NCBI RefSeq assembly: GCF_010685995.1
Contig: NZ_JAAGWK010000038.1
Location: 1 to 58,159 of the forward strand
Length of the DNA: 58,159 nt
Direction: 5' to 3'
DNA from: Goekera deserti
GTDB taxonomy: Bacteria; Actinomycetota; Actinomycetes; Mycobacteriales; Geodermatophilaceae
The notes beneath the pieces were generated by a model that made no database searches, was not told where the DNA came from, and saw nothing but the letters and a program-made list of their open reading frames with translations. This document shows, piece after piece, positions 50,197 to 57,956 of the stretch. Every line of letters begins with the position of its first letter. Position 1 is the stretch's first letter. A program made the translations under genes and the position numbers.

Positions 50197-51294
50197 TCAC
50201 TCCTTGCCGAGGCCGCCGGCAGTGACCGTGGGCAGCCCCTGCTCGGTGAGGACGGTGTTCAGCGGGCCGAGGTCGTAGATGCCGTCGAGGTCGACCTGCT
50301 CCTCGGCGGTGCCGGCGGTGACCGCGTGCTCCGCGGACAGCTCCAGGGCGCTGGCGACCGGGTCGTAGGTGACCGACAGCTGCTCCCAGGCCCGGTCGAG
50401 CACCGGCGCGTCCAGCGGCGAGCCACCGGCGGCCTCCAGCCCCGCGTTGACCGCGGCCTTGGCGGCAACCGGGTCGCTCCCGGCCAGCTCGACGGCGGCG
50501 ACGTTGCCGCGCAGCAGCGCCGCGACCGTCTCCGGGTACTGCTGCAGGAACTCGGTGCGCACGATGAGGTGCGTCGTCACGAACAGGCCCTCGGGCCACA
50601 GGTCGCGCTCGTCGACCAGGACCTTCCCGCCGGCGTCGAGCACCAGCTGGGAGGCGAAGGGCTCGGGCACCCAGGCGCCGTCGAGGTCACCGGAGCGGAA
50701 CAGGTTGACGATGTCGCTGTTCTTCGTCGGCGTGATGGTGACGTCGCCGCCGCCGTCCACGCTGTTCTCCAGGCCCTGGTCGGTGAGCCAGGTGCGCAGG
50801 GCGACGTCCTGGGTGTTGCCCAGCTGGGGGCTGGCCAGCGTCGTGCCCTCCAGGTCGGCCGGGGAGGTGATGCCCGGCTGGACGACGAGGGAGGCGCCAC
50901 CGGAGGCGGCGCCGGAGATGATCCGGATCGCGTCGCCGTCGCTCTGGCCGTAGGCGTTGATCGTGGGGCTGGGCCCGATGTAGGCGGCGTCCAGGCCGCC
51001 GGCGAACAGCGCCTCGACCTCGTCCGGGCCGGCGTTGAACACCTGGGTGGTGAGGGTGGTGTCGCCCAGCTCGGCGGTGAACAGGTCCTGCTGGACGCCG
51101 ATCAGGGCGGCTGCGTGCGTGACGTTGGCGAAGTAGCCGAGGCGCACCTCGTCGGCGACGCCACCGGAGGCGGCAGCGTCGGCGGCGTCGTCAGAGCCGC
51201 AGGCCGCGAGGCCGAGGGTGAGCGGCACGGTGGCGAGCACGGCGAGGGCCCGACGGCGGGACAGCCGGGGGCCGGGCAGCGAGAGGGAGGTCAT
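50197..51294 (-). CDS. ABC transporter substrate-binding lipoprotein (SsuA/NMT1 family)
   Basis: The 365-residue protein has a twin-arginine-like SRRRALAVLA start and a lipobox LAAC (Cys near residue 32), so it should be a lipoprotein facing the outside. The rest is an NMT1/SsuA-type periplasmic binding fold (RLGYFANVTHAAALIG, GGLDAAYIGPSP, GDLDGAWVPEPFA). It delivers a sulfonate, nitrate-like or thiamine-precursor-like ligand to the permease. The ATG at 51294 has an AGAAGG site. An upstream 26-codon leader peptide of the cysteine-responsive type points to sulfur regulation and so to an organosulfur ligand. Confidence 0.9.
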   Translation of the reverse strand: MTSLSLPGPRLSRRRALAVLATVPLTLGLAACGSDDAADAAASGGVADEVRLGYFANVTHAAALIGVQQDLFTAELGDTTLTTQVFNAGPDEVEALFAGGLDAAYIGPSPTINAYGQSDGDAIRIISGAASGGASLVVQPGITSPADLEGTTLASPQLGNTQDVALRTWLTDQGLENSVDGGGDVTITPTKNSDIVNLFRSGDLDGAWVPEPFASQLVLDAGGKVLVDERDLWPEGLFVTTHLIVRTEFLQQYPETVAALLRGNVAAVELAGSDPVAAKAAVNAGLEAAGGSPLDAPVLDRAWEQLSVTYDPVASALELSAEHAVTAGTAEEQVDLDGIYDLGPLNTVLTEQGLPTVTAGGLGKE

Positions 51295-51379
51295 GGTGCC
51301 TTCTGGTCAGGGCAGGGCACGACGACGACCGGCGGCGGGGCGCGCGCAGGTGTGCCGCGCTCCCGGGTGGTGGTGGGGG

Positions 51380-51396
51380 CGACGGTCAGGCCGTCG
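51380..51396 (-). promoter_or_regulatory. Hairpin over the leader-peptide stop codon
   Basis: CGACGG and CCGTCG form a perfect 6-bp stem with a 5-nt loop containing the leader-peptide TGA. A ribosome stalled or terminating on the leader would prevent this stem, a plausible element of an attenuation switch for the transporter operon. Confidence 0.4.
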
Positions 51397-51466
51397 TACA
51401 GAGGCTGCTGCTCAGCCGACCCTGGTCCAGGTGGCGGCAGGCCACGAGGAGGGGCAGCGGGGGCAT
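51386..51466 (-). CDS. Cysteine-type leader peptide of the sulfonate-like ABC operon
   Basis: A 26-codon frame from ATG 51466 encodes a peptide with the stretch RHLDQGRLSSSLC, which closely follows the RHVDLQRVSSALC-type pattern of actinobacterial leader peptides found before sulfur-assimilation genes. It has two cysteine codons (residues 10 and 23). The ATG is leaderless: TAAGGT (51478-51473) lies 6 nt upstream. Shortage of cysteinyl-tRNA stalling ribosomes at these codons would alter the downstream fold and let transcription or translation reach the ABC genes, as shown for cysteine attenuators in mycobacteria. The role here is inferred from the motif and position. Confidence 0.7.
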   Translation of the reverse strand: MPPLPLLVACRHLDQGRLSSSLCTTA

Positions 51467-51571
51467 GGGCAGACCTTAACCTGTCCTCGTCCACCGGGTT
51501 GATGCAGATATCCCCGCCTCGATGTGGCGGTGGTCACCTCAGGGCGTGCTGGTCGCGGTCGGGCCGCGCTG

Positions 51572-52492
51572 TCAGCCCCGGCCGGCCGCGCGGGCGTCCC
51601 GCAGCCGGGTCAGGGTGCGCTCGACGGGGTCGTCCGGCTCGTCGGGCAGCACCTGGACCGCGCGGGCACCCAGCACGTCGGCCAGGTGCTCGGCGTAGGT
51701 GCGCGGCGGGCGACCGAGCAGGTCGGTGAGCACCCGGGGGCTGCCGGTGAAGCCGTGGTACCGGTAGTGGTCGTACATGGTGCGGGCGCACCGGGACACG
51801 TAGCCCTGCGGCACCGGCCCCTGCGGGACGACGTCGACCGCGGTGACCTCGCGCCCCAGCTGCCGGCCCATCTCGTCGGCGATCTGCTCGGCGGTCAGTG
51901 CCTGGGGGCCGACCGCCTCGAACGTGCCGCCGTCCAGGCCGTCCTCGGTGAGCAGGGCGACCGCGGCGTCGGCGACGTCGCGCAGATCGACCAGGGACTG
52001 GCCGGTGAGCAGGCCCCAGTGGCTGCGCAGCTCGCCGGTGCGCTCGACCTCGGGCAGCTGGTCGTCCAGGTTGTCGGCGTAGGCGCACGGCTGCAGCACC
52101 CGCCAGCGCACACCCGAGCCGTCCAGCGCCTCCTCCACGGCGTCCTTCGCGGCGTGGTGCGGCATGGCGCGCAGCTGCGGTCGCAGGACCGAGTGGTAGA
52201 CCACGCGCGGCACCCCGGCCCGCCGGGCCTGGGCGAACAGCGCCGGCGCGCCGTCCTGCTCCTCGGCGTCGAAGTTGGGCCAGATCAGGTGGAAGGCGTC
52301 GGCGCCGTCGAGCACCGTCTCCCAACCGGCCGGCACCGACAGGTCGGTGTGCACGACCTCGGCGCCGAGCGCGGTCAGTTCCGGGCGGGGACGGCGTCCC
52401 GCGACGACCGCCCGGACGTCCTCCCCGCGGGCCCGCAGCGCGCGGACGACGGCCGTGCCGGTCTTGCCGGCAGCTGCCGTCACCACGATCAC
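51572..52492 (-). CDS. NmrA/NAD(P)-binding Rossmann protein (atypical SDR)
   Basis: A 306-residue protein starting MIVVTAAAGKTGTAVVRALR, an atypical short-chain-dehydrogenase nucleotide-binding motif (here AAAGKTG). Body features such as LSVPAGWETVLDGADAFHLI, YHSVLRPQ and RVLQPCAYADNLDDQL are typical of NmrA-like or NAD(P)H azoreductase-like proteins. The YxxxK catalytic pair of classical SDRs is absent, so it may sense redox state rather than reduce a substrate. The GTG at 52492 has a GAGG site. It lies upstream of the ABC operon on the same strand but separated by the leader region. Confidence 0.82.
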   Translation of the reverse strand: MIVVTAAAGKTGTAVVRALRARGEDVRAVVAGRRPRPELTALGAEVVHTDLSVPAGWETVLDGADAFHLIWPNFDAEEQDGAPALFAQARRAGVPRVVYHSVLRPQLRAMPHHAAKDAVEEALDGSGVRWRVLQPCAYADNLDDQLPEVERTGELRSHWGLLTGQSLVDLRDVADAAVALLTEDGLDGGTFEAVGPQALTAEQIADEMGRQLGREVTAVDVVPQGPVPQGYVSRCARTMYDHYRYHGFTGSPRVLTDLLGRPPRTYAEHLADVLGARAVQVLPDEPDDPVERTLTRLRDARAAGRG

Positions 52493-52574
52493 CCGAGCAC
52501 CTCAACACCGGGGCAGGTGCGGGTCAAGCCGGGCCCGGGGCGTGTCGGGGACCACGACCTGGTTGGGTGCGGAC

Positions 52575-53129
52575 ATGGGCGAGATGAAGGACAGGATGCT
52601 GGCCGGCGAGTCCTACCGGGCGGACGACCCGGACCTCGCCGCGGACAGCGCGCGGGCCGCGGAGCTGACCGCGCGCTACAACGCCGAACTCGACCGGGCG
52701 GTGCGCCGGGACCTGCTGATCGAGCTGCTGGGCTCGGTCGGCGGCGGCACCACCGTCCGGTCGGAGTTCCGCTGCGACTACGGCTACCAGATCAGCATCG
52801 GCGCGTACTGCTTCGTCAACTGGGGCGGGGTCTTCCTCGACGTCGGCCGGATCACCCTCGGCGACCACGTGCAGATCGGCCCGAACGTCCAGCTGCTCAC
52901 CGCCACCCACCCGCTGGAGGCCGGGCCGCGGCGGGAGGGCTGGGAGGGCTCGGCGCCGATCACCCTGGGCGACAACGTGTGGCTCGGCGGCGGGGTGATC
53001 GTGCTGCCCGGGGTGACCATCGGCGCGGACACCGTCGTCGGGGCGGGTGCGGTGGTCACCCGGGACCTGCCCCCCGGCGTCCTGGCCGTGGGCAACCCGG
53101 CCCGCGTCGTGCGCGACCTGCAGCGCTGA
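52575..53129 (+). CDS. Maltose/galactoside O-acetyltransferase-like hexapeptide enzyme
   Basis: The 184-residue protein begins MGEMKDRMLAGESYRADDPDL, the N-terminal Mac domain of maltose acetyltransferase-type enzymes (shown in part elsewhere as MLAGESY). A left-handed beta-helix of hexapeptide repeats follows (GDHVQIGPNVQLLTATHPL with the catalytic-type His, ITLGDNVWLGGGVIVLPGV). It transfers acetyl from acetyl-CoA to a sugar hydroxyl; the natural acceptor is unknown. The ATG at 52575 has no good ribosome-binding site, and TTGGGT 6 nt upstream may be a leaderless -10. It ends 10 bp from the convergent MEDS gene. Confidence 0.92.
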   Translation: MGEMKDRMLAGESYRADDPDLAADSARAAELTARYNAELDRAVRRDLLIELLGSVGGGTTVRSEFRCDYGYQISIGAYCFVNWGGVFLDVGRITLGDHVQIGPNVQLLTATHPLEAGPRREGWEGSAPITLGDNVWLGGGVIVLPGVTIGADTVVGAGAVVTRDLPPGVLAVGNPARVVRDLQR

Positions 53130-53139
53130 GCCCGGCCCG

Positions 53140-54114
53140 TCAGGTGGCCGGGCGGACGGCGGTCGCCAGCCGCACGGTCAGCCCGGTGACGGCGCGGTCG
53201 AGGTCGACGTGGTCGCACAGCTTGCGGGCCAGCCACAGGCCCATGCCGCCGTTCGAGAGGTCCTCGCCGTGTGCGGGCTCGTACCCGGCCAGCGGGTCGA
53301 TCTGCGCACGGCCGCCGTCGGTGATCGAGCAGACCAGCCGGTCGGGCCCCGCCCACAGCCGGGCCGACACGGGGCGGCCACCGTGCCGGAAGGCGTTCGC
53401 GGCGATCTCGCTGCAGGCCAGGTGGAAGTCCTCCTCGGCGTCCTGGGTGCCGCCGCGTCCACGCAGCGCCCGGGCGAGGGCGCGGCGCAGCTGACCCAGC
53501 GAGGGGGCGTCGTCGAACGCGAGCACCGGCTCGGTGCGCTCCAGCGGCTCGTCGGGGAAGGGCAGCGAGGCGAGGTGCGCGCGCGGCTCCCGGTAGTGCC
53601 GGTTCGGCACCCGACCGTGCGCGGTGCGCAGGTGCGGGTGGGTGTGCAGCGCCGCCTCCAGGGCCTCCGGCGGGGTGGTGGCCCGCTCGTACACGCACAG
53701 CGTCGAGGTGGGGGCGTCGGCATACACCGCGTTGTGCACCGCCTCGGAGCGCTCCCGCTCCTGCCAGGCCCGCGGGTAGGGCTCGCACACGGTGAACAGC
53801 ACCCGCAGCCGCCCGGACGGCAGTCCACCCGCCTCCTCCAGCAGCCGGCGCCGCATGATGATCGCGTCCGGCTTCCGCATCGCCCGGAAGTCGTCCAGCG
53901 ACACCACCTCGATGCCCGGTGCCGCGGCCCGCAGGTCCACGGCCAGCGACGCCGGGACGTAGACCTGGGTCAGGTCACCGGCCGCCAGGCCCTCCCGCAG
54001 GTAGGGCACCGCCACGGCCAGCAGCTCCTCGACGGAGTCGGGGACGGCGAGGTCGTGCTCGGTCAGGGCGCGACCCCCGGCGGCGGCACCGTGCCCGGCC
54101 GGCTGCCCCGTCAC
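53140..54114 (-). CDS. MEDS-domain / anti-sigma-factor-type ATPase sensor
   Basis: A 324-residue protein with an N-terminal MEDS-like domain (residues ~15-190: YLREGLAAGDLTQVYVPASL, VVSLDDFRAM) and a C-terminal HATPase_c domain of the RsbW/SpoIIAB kind (CSEIAANAFRHGG = N-box, DGGRAQIDP, GGMGLWLARKL = G-box). Such actinobacterial proteins combine a small-molecule-sensing MEDS domain with a serine-kinase-like module in partner switching, and could link to PP2C phosphatases like the one at 6428-8230. The GTG at 54114 has a GGGGGCAGG site; the frame is open to 54384 but that extension is repeat-encoded and unlike the family. Confidence 0.82.
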   Translation of the reverse strand: MTGQPAGHGAAAGGRALTEHDLAVPDSVEELLAVAVPYLREGLAAGDLTQVYVPASLAVDLRAAAPGIEVVSLDDFRAMRKPDAIIMRRRLLEEAGGLPSGRLRVLFTVCEPYPRAWQERERSEAVHNAVYADAPTSTLCVYERATTPPEALEAALHTHPHLRTAHGRVPNRHYREPRAHLASLPFPDEPLERTEPVLAFDDAPSLGQLRRALARALRGRGGTQDAEEDFHLACSEIAANAFRHGGRPVSARLWAGPDRLVCSITDGGRAQIDPLAGYEPAHGEDLSNGGMGLWLARKLCDHVDLDRAVTGLTVRLATAVRPAT

Positions 54115-54502
54115 GCGCCTGCCCCCGGGCGACGACGAACCTGCCGACAGTGGCCCTGCCGAGAGTGGCCCTGCCGACGGTCGACCCGGTCCCTGTCGGA
54201 CACTCGCCCCCCACACGCGCCGGGGCCGGTCGGGCACCGGCCGCTGGACGGATTGTGGGCCACCACGCCGGGTCCGCGCGCACCTGCGTCCCCGTGTCCC
54301 TCGCCTGCCGCGGGGGCGCGGCGCTGAGCTGCACACTCCCGGACCGACCGGACGACGGTGCCCGGCTGGTGTGCGTGTCGCCACACCGGGCGCGCCCGTC
54401 GGCCCGGTCCGGCTCCGGACGGCGCCCGGCGTCCGGACGCGTGGCGCAGGGCGCTCACCGCAGGGGACGACGCCCGGTGTCCGGGCGCCCGGCGCGGGGT
54501 GC
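54115..54502. other. Gene-free region with short tandem repeats
   Basis: The 388 bp upstream of the MEDS gene contain three tandem 15-bp units (CTGCCGACAGTGGCC and variants, 54141-54185) and an imperfect ~40-bp direct duplication starting at 54421 and 54469, the second copy running into the last codons of the DUF6986 gene. The open frames here are low-complexity, and I support no gene. The MEDS promoter should lie in this stretch. Confidence 0.6.
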
Positions 54503-55735
54503 TCACCGGGCCGGGCGGCTGCGCCCGGCCAGCCGGTCGAGGGTGGGCCGGTCCAGCCCGGCCGCCGACTCCACCTCGGCCACGTCCAGGGCGCCGCAGT
54601 CCAGGCCGCGCAGCACCACGGTGGCCAGCGCCCGCGCCGTCGCCGGCTCGTCCAGCACGCCGCCGTCGACCCGGGAGACGTAGGCCGCCAGCCGGGCCCC
54701 GGCGGCGGGCAGTGCGTCGCGGAAGAACGCGTAGGTGGCCACGTAGCGGGTGACCAGCTGCGCCGGGTGCAGGTCCCAGCCCTGGTAGAAGCCGCGCTCC
54801 AGGGCCCGGCGCACCAGCCCGGCGTGCAGCACCCAGCCGGCGTGCACCTGGTCGCGGTCGCCCAGCGGGAGCACGTTGGTGGACCCGTCGACCGCCCGCG
54901 CCCCGGTGCCCGCGACGGCGACCTGCATGGCCTGCTTGGCGTGGTCGGCGGCCGGGTGGTCGGAGGCCTGGTGCGCCGCGGCGATGCCGACCGAGGCGCT
55001 GTAGTCGTAGGTGCCGTAGTGCAGGCCGGTGCAGCGCCCGCCGGCGGCGTGCAGCATCCGGGCCAGCGTGGTGGTGCCGTCGGCGCCGAGCACCGCCTGC
55101 GGCGTCTCGACCTGCAGCTCCAGGTCCAGCGGGGTGCCGTGCCGTTCCAGCGCGTCCAGCACGGGCAGGAACGCCGACACCTGCTCGACGGCGGTGACCT
55201 TGGGCAGCGTCACCGTCAGCCGCTCGCGGCCGCTGCCGGCCAGGCCGCCGAGGAACAGGTCGAGCGACCGCACGCCCCGGCGCCGGGTCGGCTCCTCCAG
55301 GGACTTCGCCCGGATGCCCAACCCACCCGGCGCACGCCCCGCGCGCACGTCGTCGGCCATGACCTGGGCGGCGCGCCGGACGTCGTCGTCCTCCTGGTCG
55401 GGGGAGCCTCGGTAGCCGTCCTCGGCGTCGACCCGCAGGTCCTCGACCGGCTCGGAGCCGAGCTTGGCGCGCACCCGGGGCAGCAGCTGCTCGACGAGCT
55501 CCGGGTCGAGGCCGAGGTCGGGCAGGCCGTGCTCGTCCAGCGCGGCCAGCGCGGTGGCGCCCCACACCCCGGCCAGCCCGGGGACGACGGCGTCGGCCGG
55601 GACGTAGCAGGTGTGCACCGGCTGACGGGCCGGGGACTCCCCCGGCCACGCGGCCAGCCGGGCGGCGTCCACCGGGGCCAGCCGCCGGTCCAGCTCGGCG
55701 AGCAGCTCCTCGTCGACCACCTGGTCGTGGCTCAT
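54503..55735 (-). CDS. DUF6986 / HpcH-HpaI-type aldolase-like protein
   Basis: A 410-residue protein with the TIM-barrel pattern of the HpcH/HpaI aldolase-citrate lyase superfamily: DLRVDAEDGYRG (acidic metal site), TVTLPKVTAVEQV, LDLELQVETPQAVLG (Glu metal ligand) and LHYGTYDYSASVGI. I recognise it as the DUF6986 family, found in actinobacteria beside urate and allantoin genes and sometimes called a phosphoenolpyruvate/aldolase homologue. The reaction is not established to my knowledge. The ATG at 55735 has a GAGGTG site. It is divergent from uraD over 74 bp, so shared control with urate breakdown is likely. Confidence 0.82.
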   Translation of the reverse strand: MSHDQVVDEELLAELDRRLAPVDAARLAAWPGESPARQPVHTCYVPADAVVPGLAGVWGATALAALDEHGLPDLGLDPELVEQLLPRVRAKLGSEPVEDLRVDAEDGYRGSPDQEDDDVRRAAQVMADDVRAGRAPGGLGIRAKSLEEPTRRRGVRSLDLFLGGLAGSGRERLTVTLPKVTAVEQVSAFLPVLDALERHGTPLDLELQVETPQAVLGADGTTTLARMLHAAGGRCTGLHYGTYDYSASVGIAAAHQASDHPAADHAKQAMQVAVAGTGARAVDGSTNVLPLGDRDQVHAGWVLHAGLVRRALERGFYQGWDLHPAQLVTRYVATYAFFRDALPAAGARLAAYVSRVDGGVLDEPATARALATVVLRGLDCGALDVAEVESAAGLDRPTLDRLAGRSRPAR

Positions 55736-55809
55736 CGGCGCACCTCGGTCTCCTGTGCCGGCGGGCGGCTGCTCGCCCGGACGGACGGCGGGCTGGCATC
55801 CTCTCAGCC

Positions 55810-56328
55810 GTGCCCCGGCCCGAGACCGACTCCCCGCTCGACCGCCTCAACACCGAGCCGGCCGAGCGGGCCGAGCAGGCGCTGCGGGCGTGTAACGCGG
55901 CGCCCCGGTTCGCCGCCGAACTGGTGGCCGGCCGGCCCTACCCCTCGGTGGACGCGCTGGTCGAGCAGGCCGGGCGGGTGAGCCGGTCACTGTCCTGGGC
56001 GGAGGTGTCCGAGGCTCTGGCCGGGCACCCCCGGATCGGGGCACGGGTGGAGGGCGACTCGGCAGAGGCCGTCTCCTCCCGGGCCGAGCAGGCGGCGATG
56101 GGCGACGCCGACGCACAGGTGCGTGCCGCCATCGTGGCCGGCAACCAGGCCTACGAGCAGCGCTTCGACACCGTCTTCCTCATCCGGGCCGCCGGCCGGA
56201 CACCCGCCGAGATGCTCGCGGAGCTGGAGCGCCGGCTGAGCAACTCCCCCGAGGCGGAACGCGCCGAGGTGGTCGAGCAGCTGGCCCAGATCACCGCCCT
56301 GCGGGTGCGCGGGCTGGTGACGCCGTGA
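55810..56328 (+). CDS. uraD: OHCU decarboxylase (urate pathway)
   Basis: The 172-residue protein is 2-oxo-4-hydroxy-4-carboxy-5-ureidoimidazoline decarboxylase, which converts the unstable product of hydroxyisourate hydrolase to S-allantoin. It has HPRIG with the catalytic His (H73), SSRAEQAAM and GNQAYEQRFDTVFLIRAAGR, the last close to the usual family core. The GTG at 55810 follows CATCCT (55797-55802) by 7 nt and lacks a ribosome-binding site, suggesting a leaderless start. It is followed 61 bp later by hydroxyisourate hydrolase. Urate oxidase, the usual third gene, is not in the window. Confidence 0.92.
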   Translation: MPRPETDSPLDRLNTEPAERAEQALRACNAAPRFAAELVAGRPYPSVDALVEQAGRVSRSLSWAEVSEALAGHPRIGARVEGDSAEAVSSRAEQAAMGDADAQVRAAIVAGNQAYEQRFDTVFLIRAAGRTPAEMLAELERRLSNSPEAERAEVVEQLAQITALRVRGLVTP

Positions 56329-56389
56329 GCGCGGGCGGAGGTGCGGCGCGCGGTTCCGCGGCGCCGCCGCGGACGGGGACGGGGGACTC

Positions 56390-56707
56390 GTGAGCGTGTC
56401 GACGCACGTGCTCGACTCGGTGACCGGCCGGCCGGCCACCGGGATGGTGGTGGCGCTGTACGCCGGTGACCGGCTGCTCGCCGAGGGCAGCACCGACGCC
56501 GACGGCCGCTGCCGGCTGGCCGAGGGTCCGACCGGCGCCGGCACGCACCGGCTGGTGTTCGGCACCGGCCCCTGGACCGCCGCGGCCGGCCGGGACACCT
56601 TCTACCCGGAGGTGGTCCTGACCTTCACCGTCGCCGAGCCCGACGCCCACCACCACGTGCCGCTGCTGCTCGCCCCCTACGGCTACAGCACTTACCGCGG
56701 CAGCTGA
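56390..56707 (+). CDS. uraH: 5-hydroxyisourate hydrolase (transthyretin-like)
   Basis: The 105-residue protein is a complete HIU hydrolase: STHVLDSVTGRPA at the N-terminus (catalytic His), the central Arg in GTHRLVF, and the family C-terminal signature YRGS. It hydrolyses 5-hydroxyisourate, the product of urate oxidase, and works immediately before UraD. The GTG at 56390 has a GGGGGAC site. After its stop, no further purine gene follows; instead a palindromic element and a PD-(D/E)XK-like gene appear, which may have separated it from urate oxidase. Confidence 0.94.
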   Translation: MSVSTHVLDSVTGRPATGMVVALYAGDRLLAEGSTDADGRCRLAEGPTGAGTHRLVFGTGPWTAAAGRDTFYPEVVLTFTVAEPDAHHHVPLLLAPYGYSTYRGS

Positions 56708-56758
56708 GCCCGGGCGCCGAGGCGCCCGCGCCCCGTCGCGCGTGCTCGTGCGGCTCTC

Positions 56759-56830
56759 GCTCTTGCGGAGTTGTCCCCGCTCCTGCGGCAGTGCAGCACC
56801 GTAAGAGCGATGACGACACCGCAAGAGCCG
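56759..56830 (+). repeat. 72-bp palindromic element, left copy
   Basis: An imperfect palindrome bounded by GCTCTTGCGG and CCGCAAGAGC, with internal CGCTCCTGCGG and a facing CCGTAAGAGCG. It aligns without gaps to 57957-58028 at about 55 of 72 positions by eye. The two copies flank the gene at 57001-57930. The rest of 56708-57000 holds no gene I can support. Confidence 0.75.
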
Positions 56831-57000
56831 CGTGCCGGACCGTGCCGGCCTCCGCCGGGGATGCTCGTCGCCGCGGTGCTCGTCGCCGCGGGAGAACACG
56901 CCGGCGGGCGGAGTGCTCGCCGGCGTCCACAGCGGGCCTCGTCGTCCACAGCTCGAGGGCCGGGACGCAGGCGGGCCCTGACGTCGGTTGGACTGCGGCG

Positions 57001-57930
57001 ATGACGATCGACCCGCTGCCCGACGGCCTGCTGACCCGCGCCCGAGCCCTGGAGTACGGGTTCTCCGACCTCGAGCTGGCTGCGGCGGTGCGCCGGGGCG
57101 CGCTCGTCCGACTGCAGCGCGGGGCGTACCTCGCCACCGAGCCGGCGACGGCGGAACTGCGCCATCGGTCTGCGGTCCTGGCGACGGTGGCGGGACTGCG
57201 CCTGCCGGGTGCGGTGGGCCATGTGTCGGCCGCGGTGCTGCACGGGTTGCCCGTGTACGCGATCCCGCTGGAGCGCGTGCACCTCGTCCGGCGCCCCCAG
57301 GCCGCGGGCAGTGGCAGCGCTCGGGTGCACCTGCACGTGGCTCGCCTCCCGCAGGCCGAGGTCGTCGCGCTGGCCGGCATCGCCGTCACCACGGTCACCC
57401 GCACGGTGGTGGACCTGGCCCGGTCCGTGCCGTTCGAGTCGGCCGTCGTCACTGCGGACGCGGCGCTCGCCCGGGGTGCGACCACCACGGCGGAACTGGT
57501 GGCCTGCCTGGAGCGCATGGGCCCGGTCCCGGGCTCGCGCCGTGCCGCCCGGGTGCTCGCCTTCGCCGACGACCGGAGCGAGAGCGTCGGGGAGAGTCGC
57601 AGCCGCGTCCTCGTGCACCGCTTGGGCCTGCCCGTCCCGGTGCTGCAGATCCCGGTGCTGAGCCCGGCCGGGACCTTGATCGGCCGCTGCGACTTCGGCT
57701 GGCCCGACCTGTGGACGGTGGGGGAGTTCGACGGGCGGACCAAGTACGGGCGCCTGCTCCGGCCGGGGCAGTCGGCGGCGGACGCGGTCTACGAGGAGAA
57801 GCTGCGCGAGGACGCACTTCGCGACGCCGACCAGCAGGTGGTGCGGTGGACGTGGCCCGAGCTGTCCACCCCGCCGGTCATCGGCCAGCGACTGCTCCGG
57901 GCCTTCGAGCGCGGCCGCCGCCGCGCCTGA
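57001..57930 (+). CDS. AbiEi-like winged-helix / PD-(D/E)XK (DUF559-like) protein
   Basis: A 309-residue protein. The N-terminal ~90 residues (ARALEYGFSDLELAAAVRRG, LVRLQRGAYL) resemble the winged-helix domain of AbiEi-type antitoxin-like proteins. The C-terminal half has a DUF559/Vsr-like restriction-endonuclease pattern: an upstream Glu in SESVGESRSR, then RCDFGWPDLWTVGEFDGRTK (D...E-x-D), and EKLREDALRDADQQVVRWTW. It belongs to a family of unknown function that I recall as multicopy in actinobacteria. ATG 57001 is chosen because the conserved region starts there; no ribosome-binding site. No AbiEii-like toxin is next to it, so a classic type IV pair is unlikely. Flanked by two copies of a palindromic element. 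Confidence 0.75.
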   Translation: MTIDPLPDGLLTRARALEYGFSDLELAAAVRRGALVRLQRGAYLATEPATAELRHRSAVLATVAGLRLPGAVGHVSAAVLHGLPVYAIPLERVHLVRRPQAAGSGSARVHLHVARLPQAEVVALAGIAVTTVTRTVVDLARSVPFESAVVTADAALARGATTTAELVACLERMGPVPGSRRAARVLAFADDRSESVGESRSRVLVHRLGLPVPVLQIPVLSPAGTLIGRCDFGWPDLWTVGEFDGRTKYGRLLRPGQSAADAVYEEKLREDALRDADQQVVRWTWPELSTPPVIGQRLLRAFERGRRRA

Positions 57931-57956
57931 CCGTCCGGGCCGCGAGGACCCACGCT

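Noticed and set aside
48521-51294. ABC transporter as the importer for the nucleobase pathway
   Set aside because: The leader peptide upstream is of the cysteine/sulfur type, and the subunits look like sulfonate/taurine importers; the NCS2 permease already fits base uptake.
57001-57930. Type IV toxin-antitoxin pair (AbiE)
   Set aside because: Only an AbiEi-like winged helix is seen and no AbiEii nucleotidyltransferase neighbour; the C-terminal half looks like a DUF559 nuclease fold instead.
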